Position numbers and translations under genes: made by a program. Source: JABCZS01 sp041660525 (GTDB lineage: Bacteria; Pseudomonadota; Gammaproteobacteria; JABCZS01). From it: a stretch of DNA of 64,000 nucleotides. The DNA is taken from the NCBI GenBank assembly GCA_041660525.1, contig JBAZWD010000006.1:62001-126000 (forward strand), in the 5' to 3' direction. Below are positions 10,801 to 15,676 of this stretch, one piece after another; the first letter of the stretch is position 1, and every line of letters begins with the position of its first letter. The notes under the pieces are model-generated. The model saw only the letters and a list, made by a program, of their open reading frames with translations, did no database searches and had not been told where the DNA came from.

Positions 10801-10935
10801 TTTGCTGTCAAATGGTTGACTCGAATGTACAGTAAACTCTGCAATCGATTTGTACTTATTATCTACGCCACTTTGAATAGTAATGCTTATTTCATCTGTT
10901 GAAGTTGTTTTTTTTATCATTTGGAGTATTAACAT
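1858..10935 (-). CDS. Giant ankyrin / GTPase / SecA-like helicase protein (3025 aa)
   Basis: The start at 10935 is preceded by a good AGGAAG ribosome binding site. Residues 1-137 are unassigned. Residues 138-256 hold about four ankyrin repeats (for example GQTPLYRAAELGKLDIVQYL). Residues 260-850 are helical. A dynamin/AIG1-like GTPase follows, with G1 GTTGVGKS at 860-867 and G3 DTPG at 932-935; the G4 region reads VGITHLPEK rather than NKxD. Residues about 1060-2380 are long, charged and helical, probably coiled coil. The C-terminus resembles the SecA motor: TGQGKS at 2464-2469, DEVD at 2565-2568, a VTGTL segment, GRGTD at 2871-2875 and GRTCRQDNPG at 2908-2917. The protein-binding and pore-specific parts of SecA are not recognisable. 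No signal peptide or membrane segment is visible. It may be an effector or an intracellular remodelling machine; its function is unknown. Confidence 0.88.
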   Translation of the reverse strand: MLILQMIKKTTSTDEISITIQSGVDNKYKSIAEFTVHSSQPFDSKMPFNIRQKTWKQVQWPMISNTDQITSITINDVIDVSDKCITVWIKVETLKQNLQLLDVEISAVHNGEKLVKLIKEERLLVRTTNTFPYNTNSTNQMLLAIRHNNLQTIETSLINDADPNANERSFFSYMPLYLAITSGLDMVRILVKHGARVNAVSGQTPLYRAAELGKLDIVQYLVSQNADVDYLGTKGPALLVAIQNHHRKVVEYLLSKTSQHIRVKVVRQITNEEYKTLIQHSITQKTVPSIPVISGETGDVAINKIVLPIQKIVSLLRVHNTSEALYELMHVKNLLFNLLPERKETIILSFMDCLAGNNTANLSKELKNELFSCLKLMVLSNLKETRSSIQFNDTRDKIISPILAHKSSIEKSMKLELSKKRDCKDIFFGYKNIYELSVCEIYLNIQLDYIDNPRFSYKIKVNFSDVVEQLIKVAAGNPVAAIWLVTVGAARLIELGYKITEDKLNAVVAVIEMYNNVVIYSSSLEEETAFKILADTQDVFEEYSKNITLERSWLIFYGCIDVLINLSFRTFPHGGHELKSRILSFLTRKIPFKAEGLFANTLIVNQEFKLRIEAKIIEAISILSRNTEVQKLAIESLRALLNYNTYSTEHQIGEEWVNLETFTSFLTIVESAEEHEKISSNLCANAPNALYQSKVWPSLCKEMLEQLLILRPSILAEIKNIRSMYALTDDQQVNDILKRFLSTDEIKEKIMSKITHFCKSLSSEHVVNYQKMFSRYLVTVSATPFQQISHQTSDNYNIDSYQAENVEDYKISEITSEDQGEKLVKDENTEQSINKILNLITPDTYYDIASDNKDLAMLLGTTGVGKSTYVNFLMGCDMELVQLDNGANVVKVKDINEGEHFSAVAEIGHNLASQTSVLNSYLVPNTEINICDTPGFLDNRLAEQNIANAVNLRRGLSHAKSVRFIVFISYSELDTRALNVVQTIAILNQVFGSELSNYKQSILVGITHLPEKYGDRFKDFPALQKFMSSIAAKNSWSLDIDKIVPLSPMPETRHQSLSKDLFLQEVEKLSPVTRKDNLYRTVLDDKSIILLNKVSKEISRQIQWYLKIENLRMENVDFAIERFNQLKSLQFIEHPQIDAEIRNVQEYIITLVNNLKQDVITMFRGTKQQRALFKAKMLELEQACHKLDFCCAPSSSTKAIYTELRQYIVTIEENLQQQANASIEGEINFYINALKERLNAMLLKSSDVVCRIDTVRRDINLLGEIVNKANINEARKLQELFKQIDKEIAVRPLKYYMPDTEILTTLKITKLSEIHQAVHLIVQNAQLSGLWGRFEKHWNNLIQHKTIWLQNIEDVVILSSSSPLLLSTLDQLKFDSKPLLEIREELIRMNSPEGGESYDRQINEFLGTLHQDAVIKRKERVNHTIKDYLSKLTKYVEGTEHSDLPDLITSLNKELTLMSVIDGAQGRVFLALKNEVRDFFTVKVTGMLHAVPSPPGNKNYISNLNKLLSMISLIKKLPICFLEEETNIINDINSSIEARETERMKKRYGDFADKFEIAKAAISDQLNKGFSQPIYKLNLELSRPEECLRELAKIIDNVKLYYSSYVALSEDIAEHSIRYKFIDINVFINEKNMQLQALKSFLNNVVSKVLNQKKAEDIRLKIKNLLDGSLNQSEVKFLNAYFVDLEILDEQRFLSCIPMAEKILINETEEQLTNILRETPGNYISILSQIFNKMDCAIKLTGCFKDRAMDGIKAKIEKNKKRVEEHENSRHIQKHKDLTDRLNTRFGETKLAINQYNIENYREIAGLALNQYDARISLKKLTKHIPVVNQYLSTLNDLQEAIDKHSQQYYFINESNLINLADPEYKKLKEFFNEVSEEVLKKSLLHEFHDNLHLLNENLIDYVENINHSEKIWRSSPLTLSKLKMLNYSVSVVADIEGALALLKGGNHALLQDINQKLDDFFKKMQVYAISKIIRDTCAKATYSSNKNDMHLYLDKLKELDPADIYKKSIADLQASIDKYGGERDVTTLSDNGDYNQLDTINKVLISYSETIHKRHIDVKLEAFKVLMKKHINDLIEESEKEIINNLSLDTALEKKNINNITQISKTSLDNYSGHPSGALANIFKAKIVSALKESLHKISTDILKVTGNDREKLIRSFTLAMIKSYEMGTILKNLIEIRLVMQGYLSELIKSNGEAIRNGYKFSLVAELPDQNIAEKNVLYINSFDGQYAVFDSVDEFKIDFLSASEIDFRDVHQKFMTREFQDAVLNITSRRGHTKKNNMEQILSKAMLEQLDNKIFAETVKALISEFKAYQNLDIGLFNEKICVTFEDALSKVKLEPNINSASIQRLRKIHEVYEKTYSEYINKFIQNNFSEIELDNHISRLKTLLRSTPFALSRSVETIMHTGELLACICALWSYLSADRIWPGERKNLLQPHSTQLLAIFSLLGIDDGAELKNNLCEILTGQGKSVALAITSSFYALLDHEVDVVCYSSYLSGRDRKQFDSLFKELKLDANKINYSTIDNLANLTMKRSLPPLRDLVPNFLRGRKITPTNKYNDKRILLIDEVDVFFGKNFYGDSYNPVVSLDSSSGEILKYLWTLWDKQGENPLPALNVIIAQVRALEASKELLRKYPKYAELFDQAIEEIFTDLSSAFPYIDGVTIKHECICENNSIGYLDKKTGHINFNTRHGYKTAFAYLFYAGQGKIVNDINFESELSIHVYCGHILYSLLPTFYPKILGVTGTLQTLSRTENIILSQYGFQKKTFIPSAFRRDDSNAFVKENTVVFKDYDDYFFAIKSDIENKVKAKRAVLVVFETYELLEIFRTELDKTPLGINYALEILTERCEESVRDAAISRAISKATITLMTRTYGRGTDFVCRDEYLIRNKGVHIALTFAPESLVEEIQIYGRTCRQDNPGSGRMILCAQHLLKQGFLSPVSYMNRTPNLDERGEMSWDDFIQMKRNDLDEKRYAAINNNLSYNTIRYDNTLAMVNEMVSGNDQRVIEILKHEFNPPAVDTTIKKNMTK

Positions 10936-11134
10936 TATTCTTCCTGTTTTTAATAAAAGTCCTATTTTGCAGACTATGTCATTCTATTGAAATGATGCGT
11001 CTTTGTCGAGTGGCTACTACTGTGTGCTGCAGTTTTGAATATCAAGAAGATAAAATATATTTCTGTTTTAGCTATCAATTTAGCTCAAAGAGAGGTATCT
11101 TGTAGAGATCGCTCATAAATCTGATACTTGCGTA

Positions 11135-11268
11135 GGGGTTTAAAGCTTGTGTATATTTACATTTTGCAGTGCCATTCGCATGGGCTAAATAGCATTTTTC
11201 AAGATCGTGCGTATAGCCTGTATAATACGAATTATTATTGCAATGTAATATGTAAATCCATAGTATAT
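11135..11268 (-). pseudogene. Decayed GIY-YIG endonuclease fragment
   Basis: The reverse strand between the giant gene and the P-loop gene is a close copy of the first part of the intact GIY-YIG gene at 14.0-14.3 kb, including LHCNNNSYYTGYTHDLEK. It has no start codon, it stops matching after the equivalent of KYTQ, and the conserved arginine after DLEK is cysteine (LEKCY instead of LEKRY). In GIY-YIG nucleases this arginine is catalytic. The rest of the 336-base gap (10936-11271) shows no gene that I can support. Confidence 0.82.
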
Positions 11269-11271
11269 AAC

Positions 11272-11829
11272 TTAATAAAAATAGCTCATTAAGATCTTTA
11301 ACCGAGCTATAGGATTACCGTAAATTTCAATAATTTTAGGATGATTGAAGCTTGGGAATATATCGCATTTATCATCGCGGTAGATTTTTTTAAAATTTCT
11401 ATCTGCTGCTTTTCGATAAGCAGGATTTTCTTCTGGATAGTCGATTGGATGTTCTTTTGTGATAGGTAAAAATACAATTAAATCTAAAGTATCCAATGCA
11501 ATTTTTATATCTGAAAATAAATCGGCTACTTCACTGTCATTGATATCAATATCATCTTCTGCAAGGCAAACCATAGCATATGCAAGATAATCTACGGGGC
11601 ATCTATCGAAAATAACATTCTCTTCATTGCTCATCAGTTGTTGAATACTACAATTGAGCTGTTCTAACAAACTATCCAGGCTTGGTTCTAAGGACGATTC
11701 GACGTCCTGTTGTTCTTGTAATAAATAATAAGGTTCAATGGGCGACTTATATTCAGGGTGAAGTTTTAAAAAGTCTGATATTAATGTACTTTTACCCATA
11801 TAATGGGTACCGGAAATGGCTATTCGCAT
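11272..11829 (-). CDS. Small P-loop ATPase/kinase-like protein (AAA_28/NadR-kinase-like)
   Basis: This 185-residue protein begins MRIAISGTHYMGKSTLISDF, a P-loop right at the N-terminus. A second motif, VIFDRCPVDYLAYAM, resembles the DR(C/S)xxD signature of NadR-type and thymidylate-kinase-like nucleoside kinases. The size fits a single-domain kinase of the AAA_28 type. Its start is only 4 bases after the stop of the broken Fic gene, so the two were probably one transcript. The substrate cannot be read from the sequence. A full-length, undisturbed frame suggests that it is still functional. Confidence 0.7.
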   Translation of the reverse strand: MRIAISGTHYMGKSTLISDFLKLHPEYKSPIEPYYLLQEQQDVESSLEPSLDSLLEQLNCSIQQLMSNEENVIFDRCPVDYLAYAMVCLAEDDIDINDSEVADLFSDIKIALDTLDLIVFLPITKEHPIDYPEENPAYRKAADRNFKKIYRDDKCDIFPSFNHPKIIEIYGNPIARLKILMSYFY

Positions 11830-11833
11830 ATTG

Positions 11834-12896
11834 TTATTCCTTAAACTTATATTTCATCGATGCTAAAATAAATTCAACAAATGGTTTAATATTACCATCG
11901 CAAGAAGCTTTTTCTAAAGATGCCATATAAGCCTGTCGTTCTTCTACGCGAATAATGATCCAATCATATCCACCAGAAGCACACATCACATTCATCAAAA
12001 AGCGACCGATACGGCCATTTCCATCCATATAGGGATGAATATATACAAAGAAAAAATGTCCCAGCACTATGCGTACGCAAGCTTCTTTTTCTTCTTTTAA
12101 TAAATCAAAAAAGGCTGGCATGAGATCGCGTACGGCATTGACACTTGGAGGTACATGCATTGAATTGCGAATATAAACAGGATGATTGCGATAACCCGCC
12201 AAATCTGATGGTTTTAATAAACCAGCGGTAACACTTGCTCCAAATAATTCGCGAAACCAATCGCCGTGATCATGCCAAGCAACATCGCCTGCATTTTTGC
12301 CATGAATAACAGAATCTATACTTTTTTTCACAGCCAAAAATGCTTGCCAATATCCTCGTGCAGCCAAAGCATCTTTATGGTTCTTATCATTTTCAAAAAG
12401 ATCTGAATTCCATTGACCACGACGAACTCGTTCAATGAATTCTGTACTGACATGATAGCCTTCAATAGATAATGAATGATAAGCATCATTAACATATTGT
12501 ATATCTAGATTTTTAAGATATTCTTCTGGCGTAAGAATTTTTTTGGGAGGCTTTGGAAGAACGCACTAATACTTGCTGTGGGATTGTCCAGTTTTCAGCA
12601 TGTAATAATAATGATTGCTCAGGAGATAAACACCAATTATCCCCAAAGCGCTTATTTAAATAAGCTCCACAAAAATCCCAGAATGAAGCATACCATGAGG
12701 TACTTTCTCCACTACTCGCATCAAGACGAGCAGGTATATACCATCCCTTCATAACTTCTTGTAAAAATCCATTTTTCATCAAGCGTTCACGGTGCAAACG
12801 ACTCAAATCTCTGGAGCGAATAGCAATAACCCCTTGGAGTTGCAACGCCTGTAATACCTCTAAAGATTGAGCCAGCCTTTCATGCGGAGTGGTCAT
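11834..12896 (-). pseudogene. Fic family protein, frameshifted with internal deletion
   Basis: The N-terminal 127 residues (from ATG at 12896, MTTPHERLAQSLEVLQAL) match the AbiEi-like start of roughly 500-residue Fic proteins, up to VRSSKAS. Near 12540 the frame changes and the reading continues in another frame as KKILTPEEYLKNLDIQYV, well inside the Fic half. By family layout about 190 internal residues are missing at the junction. The Fic part keeps an inhibitory-helix-like motif SLSIEG ([ST]xxxE[GN]) and the catalytic motif HPYMDGNGRIGR. Fic enzymes transfer AMP or related groups to protein side chains. A separate Fic-only product would need an internal start; none with a convincing ribosome binding site was found. 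Confidence 0.85.
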
Positions 12897-12911
12897 AGTT
12901 TGTACCGTTAT

Positions 12912-12948
12912 TAGGTTATTGCGTTGTTCTAATTATAGGTTATTGTGT
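12912..12948. repeat. Two direct repeats upstream of the Fic gene
   Basis: TAGGTTATTGCGT at 12912-12924 and TAGGTTATTGTGT at 12936-12948 differ by one base and start 24 bp apart, 16-52 bases upstream of the Fic start at 12896. Two tandem sites near the promoter could be binding sites for a regulator, possibly the AbiEi-like N-terminal part of this protein. This role is inference. Confidence 0.5.
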
Positions 12949-13103
12949 CATATGATAGCATAATTCCACATGACAAGGAATTATTTATTAAATGGGGCAT
13001 ACTGTAACAAATTGATTATAAACAAAATTATTGGCAAGCTAAAAATAAGGGCTTTACAACACGATAGTTTATCATTCTGAAGAAGTCTAGTTTACCGCAA
13101 ATC

Positions 13104-14012
13104 TTATAAATGATTATTCAGAAGATAAACCGGCTGCCCGGTAGTTTTTATAGTTCTTAATAAACTTTCGATTAACTGATACAAATGAATCAAATCAAAT
13201 GACACGCTTGATTTCATATCTTGAATCACTGTTTCTATACTCGCAAATAAAGCATCATCAACAGTTACCACTTGTAATAAAGCTAAACATAATGATAAAC
13301 AGCGCTGCGGATTATCAAGATGGGGTTGATGAATAAAACTTTGCATATCACTTAATAAACCTATTGTAGATAAAAACTCAATACTGTTTTGATTTGAAAA
13401 GAACGGTGAATGCTCATAAAAAATAGTGTGAACATTAGGAAATTGATGGGGTAATTGTTGACAGACGCCATGGTCGTCATCAATATGATAAATCATGGGT
13501 AATTTGCCCTCTTTTGCATACTGCTCGCTTATCCATAATATTTGGGCTTCTTTATATTCATTATTTAAAAGCGGCTCTTCTGCTTGTGCATATTGCTTGA
13601 TTTTTTCTTGCACATTTATCGGATTATCTAAAATATGATTTTGAAGAATTTCCTGCGCTAATATTTTTTCGAGCCCGTGGAGTTTATCGTGATAATAATT
13701 ACCTGTTTCATACCGCGGTTGATATCTAGCATTAATAAAATCAAAAGTCATATTTAAGGGTTTAAATAAATGTTGATCCCAGTAACTAATGGCTGCAGCG
13801 AGTGCATCATGGATATCATCTGGTTTTTGATATTGCCAATGATATAAAGTATATAAAGTTGTATTTTCAAGATCTCTATGGGTGGTAAGACCGACTGGAA
13901 TATGCTTAGATTTTGCATATAATGCCAGCGCCAAAATACCCAGATCAATGCCTGCCATATTCCTAAAAGTATGGTCCCAATCAATGCTAATAATAGTGGT
14001 AGTAGTGTTCAT
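13104..14012 (-). CDS. HAD-superfamily-like protein of unknown role
   Basis: The 302-residue product starts MNTTTTIISIDWDHTFRN; DWDHT (residues 11-15) fits HAD motif I (DxDxT/V), with the strand before it correctly hydrophobic. GLTTHRD nearby could be motif II, and YHIDDDHGV further on could be motif IV (DD). There is a long helical insertion between them that may act as a cap. No signal peptide or membrane segment is seen. It lies 14 bases downstream of the GIY-YIG gene on the same strand. I cannot name a family; phosphatase or nucleotidase activity is only suggested by the motifs. An effector role is also possible given the surroundings. Confidence 0.6.
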   Translation of the reverse strand: MNTTTTIISIDWDHTFRNMAGIDLGILALALYAKSKHIPVGLTTHRDLENTTLYTLYHWQYQKPDDIHDALAAAISYWDQHLFKPLNMTFDFINARYQPRYETGNYYHDKLHGLEKILAQEILQNHILDNPINVQEKIKQYAQAEEPLLNNEYKEAQILWISEQYAKEGKLPMIYHIDDDHGVCQQLPHQFPNVHTIFYEHSPFFSNQNSIEFLSTIGLLSDMQSFIHQPHLDNPQRCLSLCLALLQVVTVDDALFASIETVIQDMKSSVSFDLIHLYQLIESLLRTIKTTGQPVYLLNNHL

Positions 14013-14026
14013 AGGTTTCCATAGGG

Positions 14027-14305
14027 TTACTTTATATCCAACCTTGATGGTTCAGCAATCAAGCTTTCTTTTTCAGCCCGCGATAAGGTTTTTATATAAC
14101 GCTCAATACGCATAGCGCAGGCTTTATCACCCTCAATTTTCCAAGATTGGGCAATGCACAGAGGTTTAAAGCTTTGCGTATATTTACATTTTGCAGTGCC
14201 ATTTACATGGGCTAAATAGCGTTTTTCAAGATCGTGCGTATAGCCCGTATAATACGAATTATTATTGCAATGTAATATGTAAACCCAATAGTATGAATGC
14301 GTCAT
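14027..14305 (-). CDS. GIY-YIG endonuclease (UPF0213/YhbQ-like)
   Basis: The single-domain GIY-YIG protein has YWVYILHCNNNSYYTGYT at its start, the conserved DLEKRYLAH arginine and the late glutamate region (IERYIKTLSR). This is the size and layout of the UPF0213/YhbQ family. ATG at 14305 (MTHSYYW) puts the first strand at the usual place; an upstream in-frame ATG at 14332 would add nine residues. Members are thought to cut DNA, but their cellular role is poorly known. A decayed copy lies at 11.1-11.3 kb in the same orientation. Confidence 0.88.
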   Translation of the reverse strand: MTHSYYWVYILHCNNNSYYTGYTHDLEKRYLAHVNGTAKCKYTQSFKPLCIAQSWKIEGDKACAMRIERYIKTLSRAEKESLIAEPSRLDIK

Positions 14306-14321
14306 GATAAAGTAGTATATA

Positions 14322-14350
14322 TTGCCTTTCATTTAAAATAATGCTATATT
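14322..14350 (+). promoter_or_regulatory. Sigma70-type promoter of the toxin-antitoxin pair
   Basis: TTGCCT at 14322-14327 and TATATT at 14345-14350 are separated by 17 bases, a near-consensus arrangement 38 bases before the antitoxin start. Confidence 0.6.
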
Positions 14351-14384
14351 TAACACTTAATTTAATATCAAAAAAAGTGTTTAA
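14349..14384. promoter_or_regulatory. Inverted repeat, probable toxin-antitoxin operator
   Basis: AACACTT at 14352-14358 and AAGTGTT at 14375-14381 form a perfect inverted repeat, and the flanks extend it to nearly TTTAAACACTT/AAGTGTTTAAA. It lies right after the -10 box and just before the antitoxin start, where Phd/YefM antitoxins normally bind to repress their own operon. Confidence 0.6.
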
Positions 14385-14387
14385 ACC

Positions 14388-14672
14388 ATGAATATAAGCC
14401 TAAGTGAAGATATCCATTCCATTACCGAGCTAAAACGTAATACTAAAGCATTACTTGACCAAATGCATCAAACTGGGCGACCTATTGTTTTAACTCAAAA
14501 TGGTAAAGCCAATGCGGTGATGATGGATGTTAATTTATTTGAAAAGTATATAATGGCAAAAAATATGGCGGCCCTTTTACAGGAAGCCGAGGAAGATATA
14601 AAAGCAAATCGTACAATGGATGCAAGGGAATTTATTAAGCAATTTAAAGATGAAAACAAAATATCAGGTTGA
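14388..14672 (+). CDS. Phd/YefM family antitoxin
   Basis: This 94-residue protein has the Phd/YefM fold signature: IHSITELKRNTKALLDQMHQ followed by RPIVLTQNGKANAVMMD. The N-terminal part of such antitoxins binds DNA as a dimer and the acidic C-terminal tail (QEAEEDIKANRTMDAREF) wraps the toxin. Its end overlaps the toxin start by 23 bases, which supports translational coupling. A promoter and an inverted repeat are directly upstream. Confidence 0.92.
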   Translation: MNISLSEDIHSITELKRNTKALLDQMHQTGRPIVLTQNGKANAVMMDVNLFEKYIMAKNMAALLQEAEEDIKANRTMDAREFIKQFKDENKISG

Positions 14673-14949
14673 GATCACAAAAGTAGCAACAAAAGACGTT
14701 AAAGAGATTTGGAAATATATTCAGCAAGACAATCAGAGCGCAGCTGATCGTTTTATTCATCAACTTGTTGAACAAATTGAATCCTTATCTGTTCATCCGG
14801 AACGCTGTGCATCTATACCGGAAAATGAAATTTTAAAAACGCAATATAAACATTTAATTTACAAACAATATCGAACTATTTTTAAAATTAATAAAAATAC
14901 TGTTTACATTTTGCGTATTATTCATGGCGCTAAACTTTTAGAAATATAG
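14650..14949 (+). CDS. RelE/ParE family toxin
   Basis: From ATG at 14650 the product is 99 residues, starting MKTKYQVEITKVATKDVKEI, a typical RelE/ParE opening. It continues through FIHQLVEQIESLSVHPERC and ends YRTIFKINKNTVYILRIIHG, the conserved last strands with the basic residue before the end. An in-frame start further upstream at 14620 lies deep in the antitoxin gene and is less likely. Family members cleave mRNA at the ribosome (RelE) or poison gyrase (ParE); which applies here is not decided. It is encoded directly after its antitoxin. Confidence 0.9.
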   Translation: MKTKYQVEITKVATKDVKEIWKYIQQDNQSAADRFIHQLVEQIESLSVHPERCASIPENEILKTQYKHLIYKQYRTIFKINKNTVYILRIIHGAKLLEI

Positions 14950-14962
14950 AGGACATCAAAGC

Positions 14963-15646
14963 ATGAATAATGAAATCAACAAATTCAATCAATTAGCCCA
15001 AGATTGGTGGGATCCACAAGGTCCGCTTAAACCTTTACATGGTCTTAATCCTTTGCGTTTAAAATTTATTCAAGACCAAGTTAATTTAACGGGTAAACAA
15101 GTTTTAGATGTGGGTTGTGGTGGTGGAATTTTAACGGAAAGTTTGGCAAAAGCGGGGGCGGTAGCGAGTGGTCTTGATTTAGCGTCTGATGTCTTAGACA
15201 TTGCGCGTGAACATGCGCAATCGCAAAATTTAACCATCAATTACCATTGCATGAACGTCGAAGATTTTGCACAGCAGCATACCGGGCAATTTGATGTCAT
15301 TACCTGTATGGAAATGTTAGAGCATGTTCCTGATCCGAGCGTCGTGATAAAAGCCTGTGCACAATTGCTTAAACCCAATGGCACTTTATTTTTATCCACA
15401 TTAAATCGTAATTTAAAATCTTTTTTACTCGCCATTATCGGCGCAGAATATGTTTTGAATTTAGTTCCTAAAGGCACGCATGAATATGCGAAATTTATAA
15501 CGCCGGCCGAATTGTCACGTTTATTACGCGAGCAAAATTTTGAGCTCGAAAAGATTCAAGGGATGAGTTATAACCCCTTGAATCAAGAGTTTAAATTAAG
15601 CGCTGATTGTGATGTGAATTATTTGCTAAGTGCGAATTTAGCCTAA
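14963..15646 (+). CDS. ubiG: Ubiquinone biosynthesis O-methyltransferase
   Basis: The 227-residue protein begins with the UbiG signature EINKFNQLAQDWWDPQGPLK and LHGLNPLRL. The SAM-binding motif VLDVGCGGGILTESLA follows, then MEMLEHVPDP. It methylates both O-methylation steps of ubiquinone synthesis in the cytoplasm/inner membrane complex. The length matches the family (about 230-250). It starts 13 bases after the toxin gene with an AGAGGA ribosome binding site, and ends against a convergent terminator. Confidence 0.95.
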   Translation: MNNEINKFNQLAQDWWDPQGPLKPLHGLNPLRLKFIQDQVNLTGKQVLDVGCGGGILTESLAKAGAVASGLDLASDVLDIAREHAQSQNLTINYHCMNVEDFAQQHTGQFDVITCMEMLEHVPDPSVVIKACAQLLKPNGTLFLSTLNRNLKSFLLAIIGAEYVLNLVPKGTHEYAKFITPAELSRLLREQNFELEKIQGMSYNPLNQEFKLSADCDVNYLLSANLA

Positions 15647-15669
15647 AAAAAGGGGTCAAGCTTGACCCC
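15645..15669 (-). terminator. Rho-independent terminator of the carboxylase gene
   Basis: The perfect palindrome GGGGTCAAGCTTGACCCC at 15652-15669 can fold to a 7-bp stem with a four-base loop. On the minus strand it is followed by a run of seven T (15645-15651). It lies 7 bases after the carboxylase stop and abuts the convergent ubiG stop. Confidence 0.8.
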
Positions 15670-15676
15670 AAATCAT

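Noticed and set aside
12368..12540. A separate small gene between the two Fic parts
   Set aside because: The sequence is simply the in-frame continuation of the Fic half (AYHSLSIEGYHVS) without its own start.
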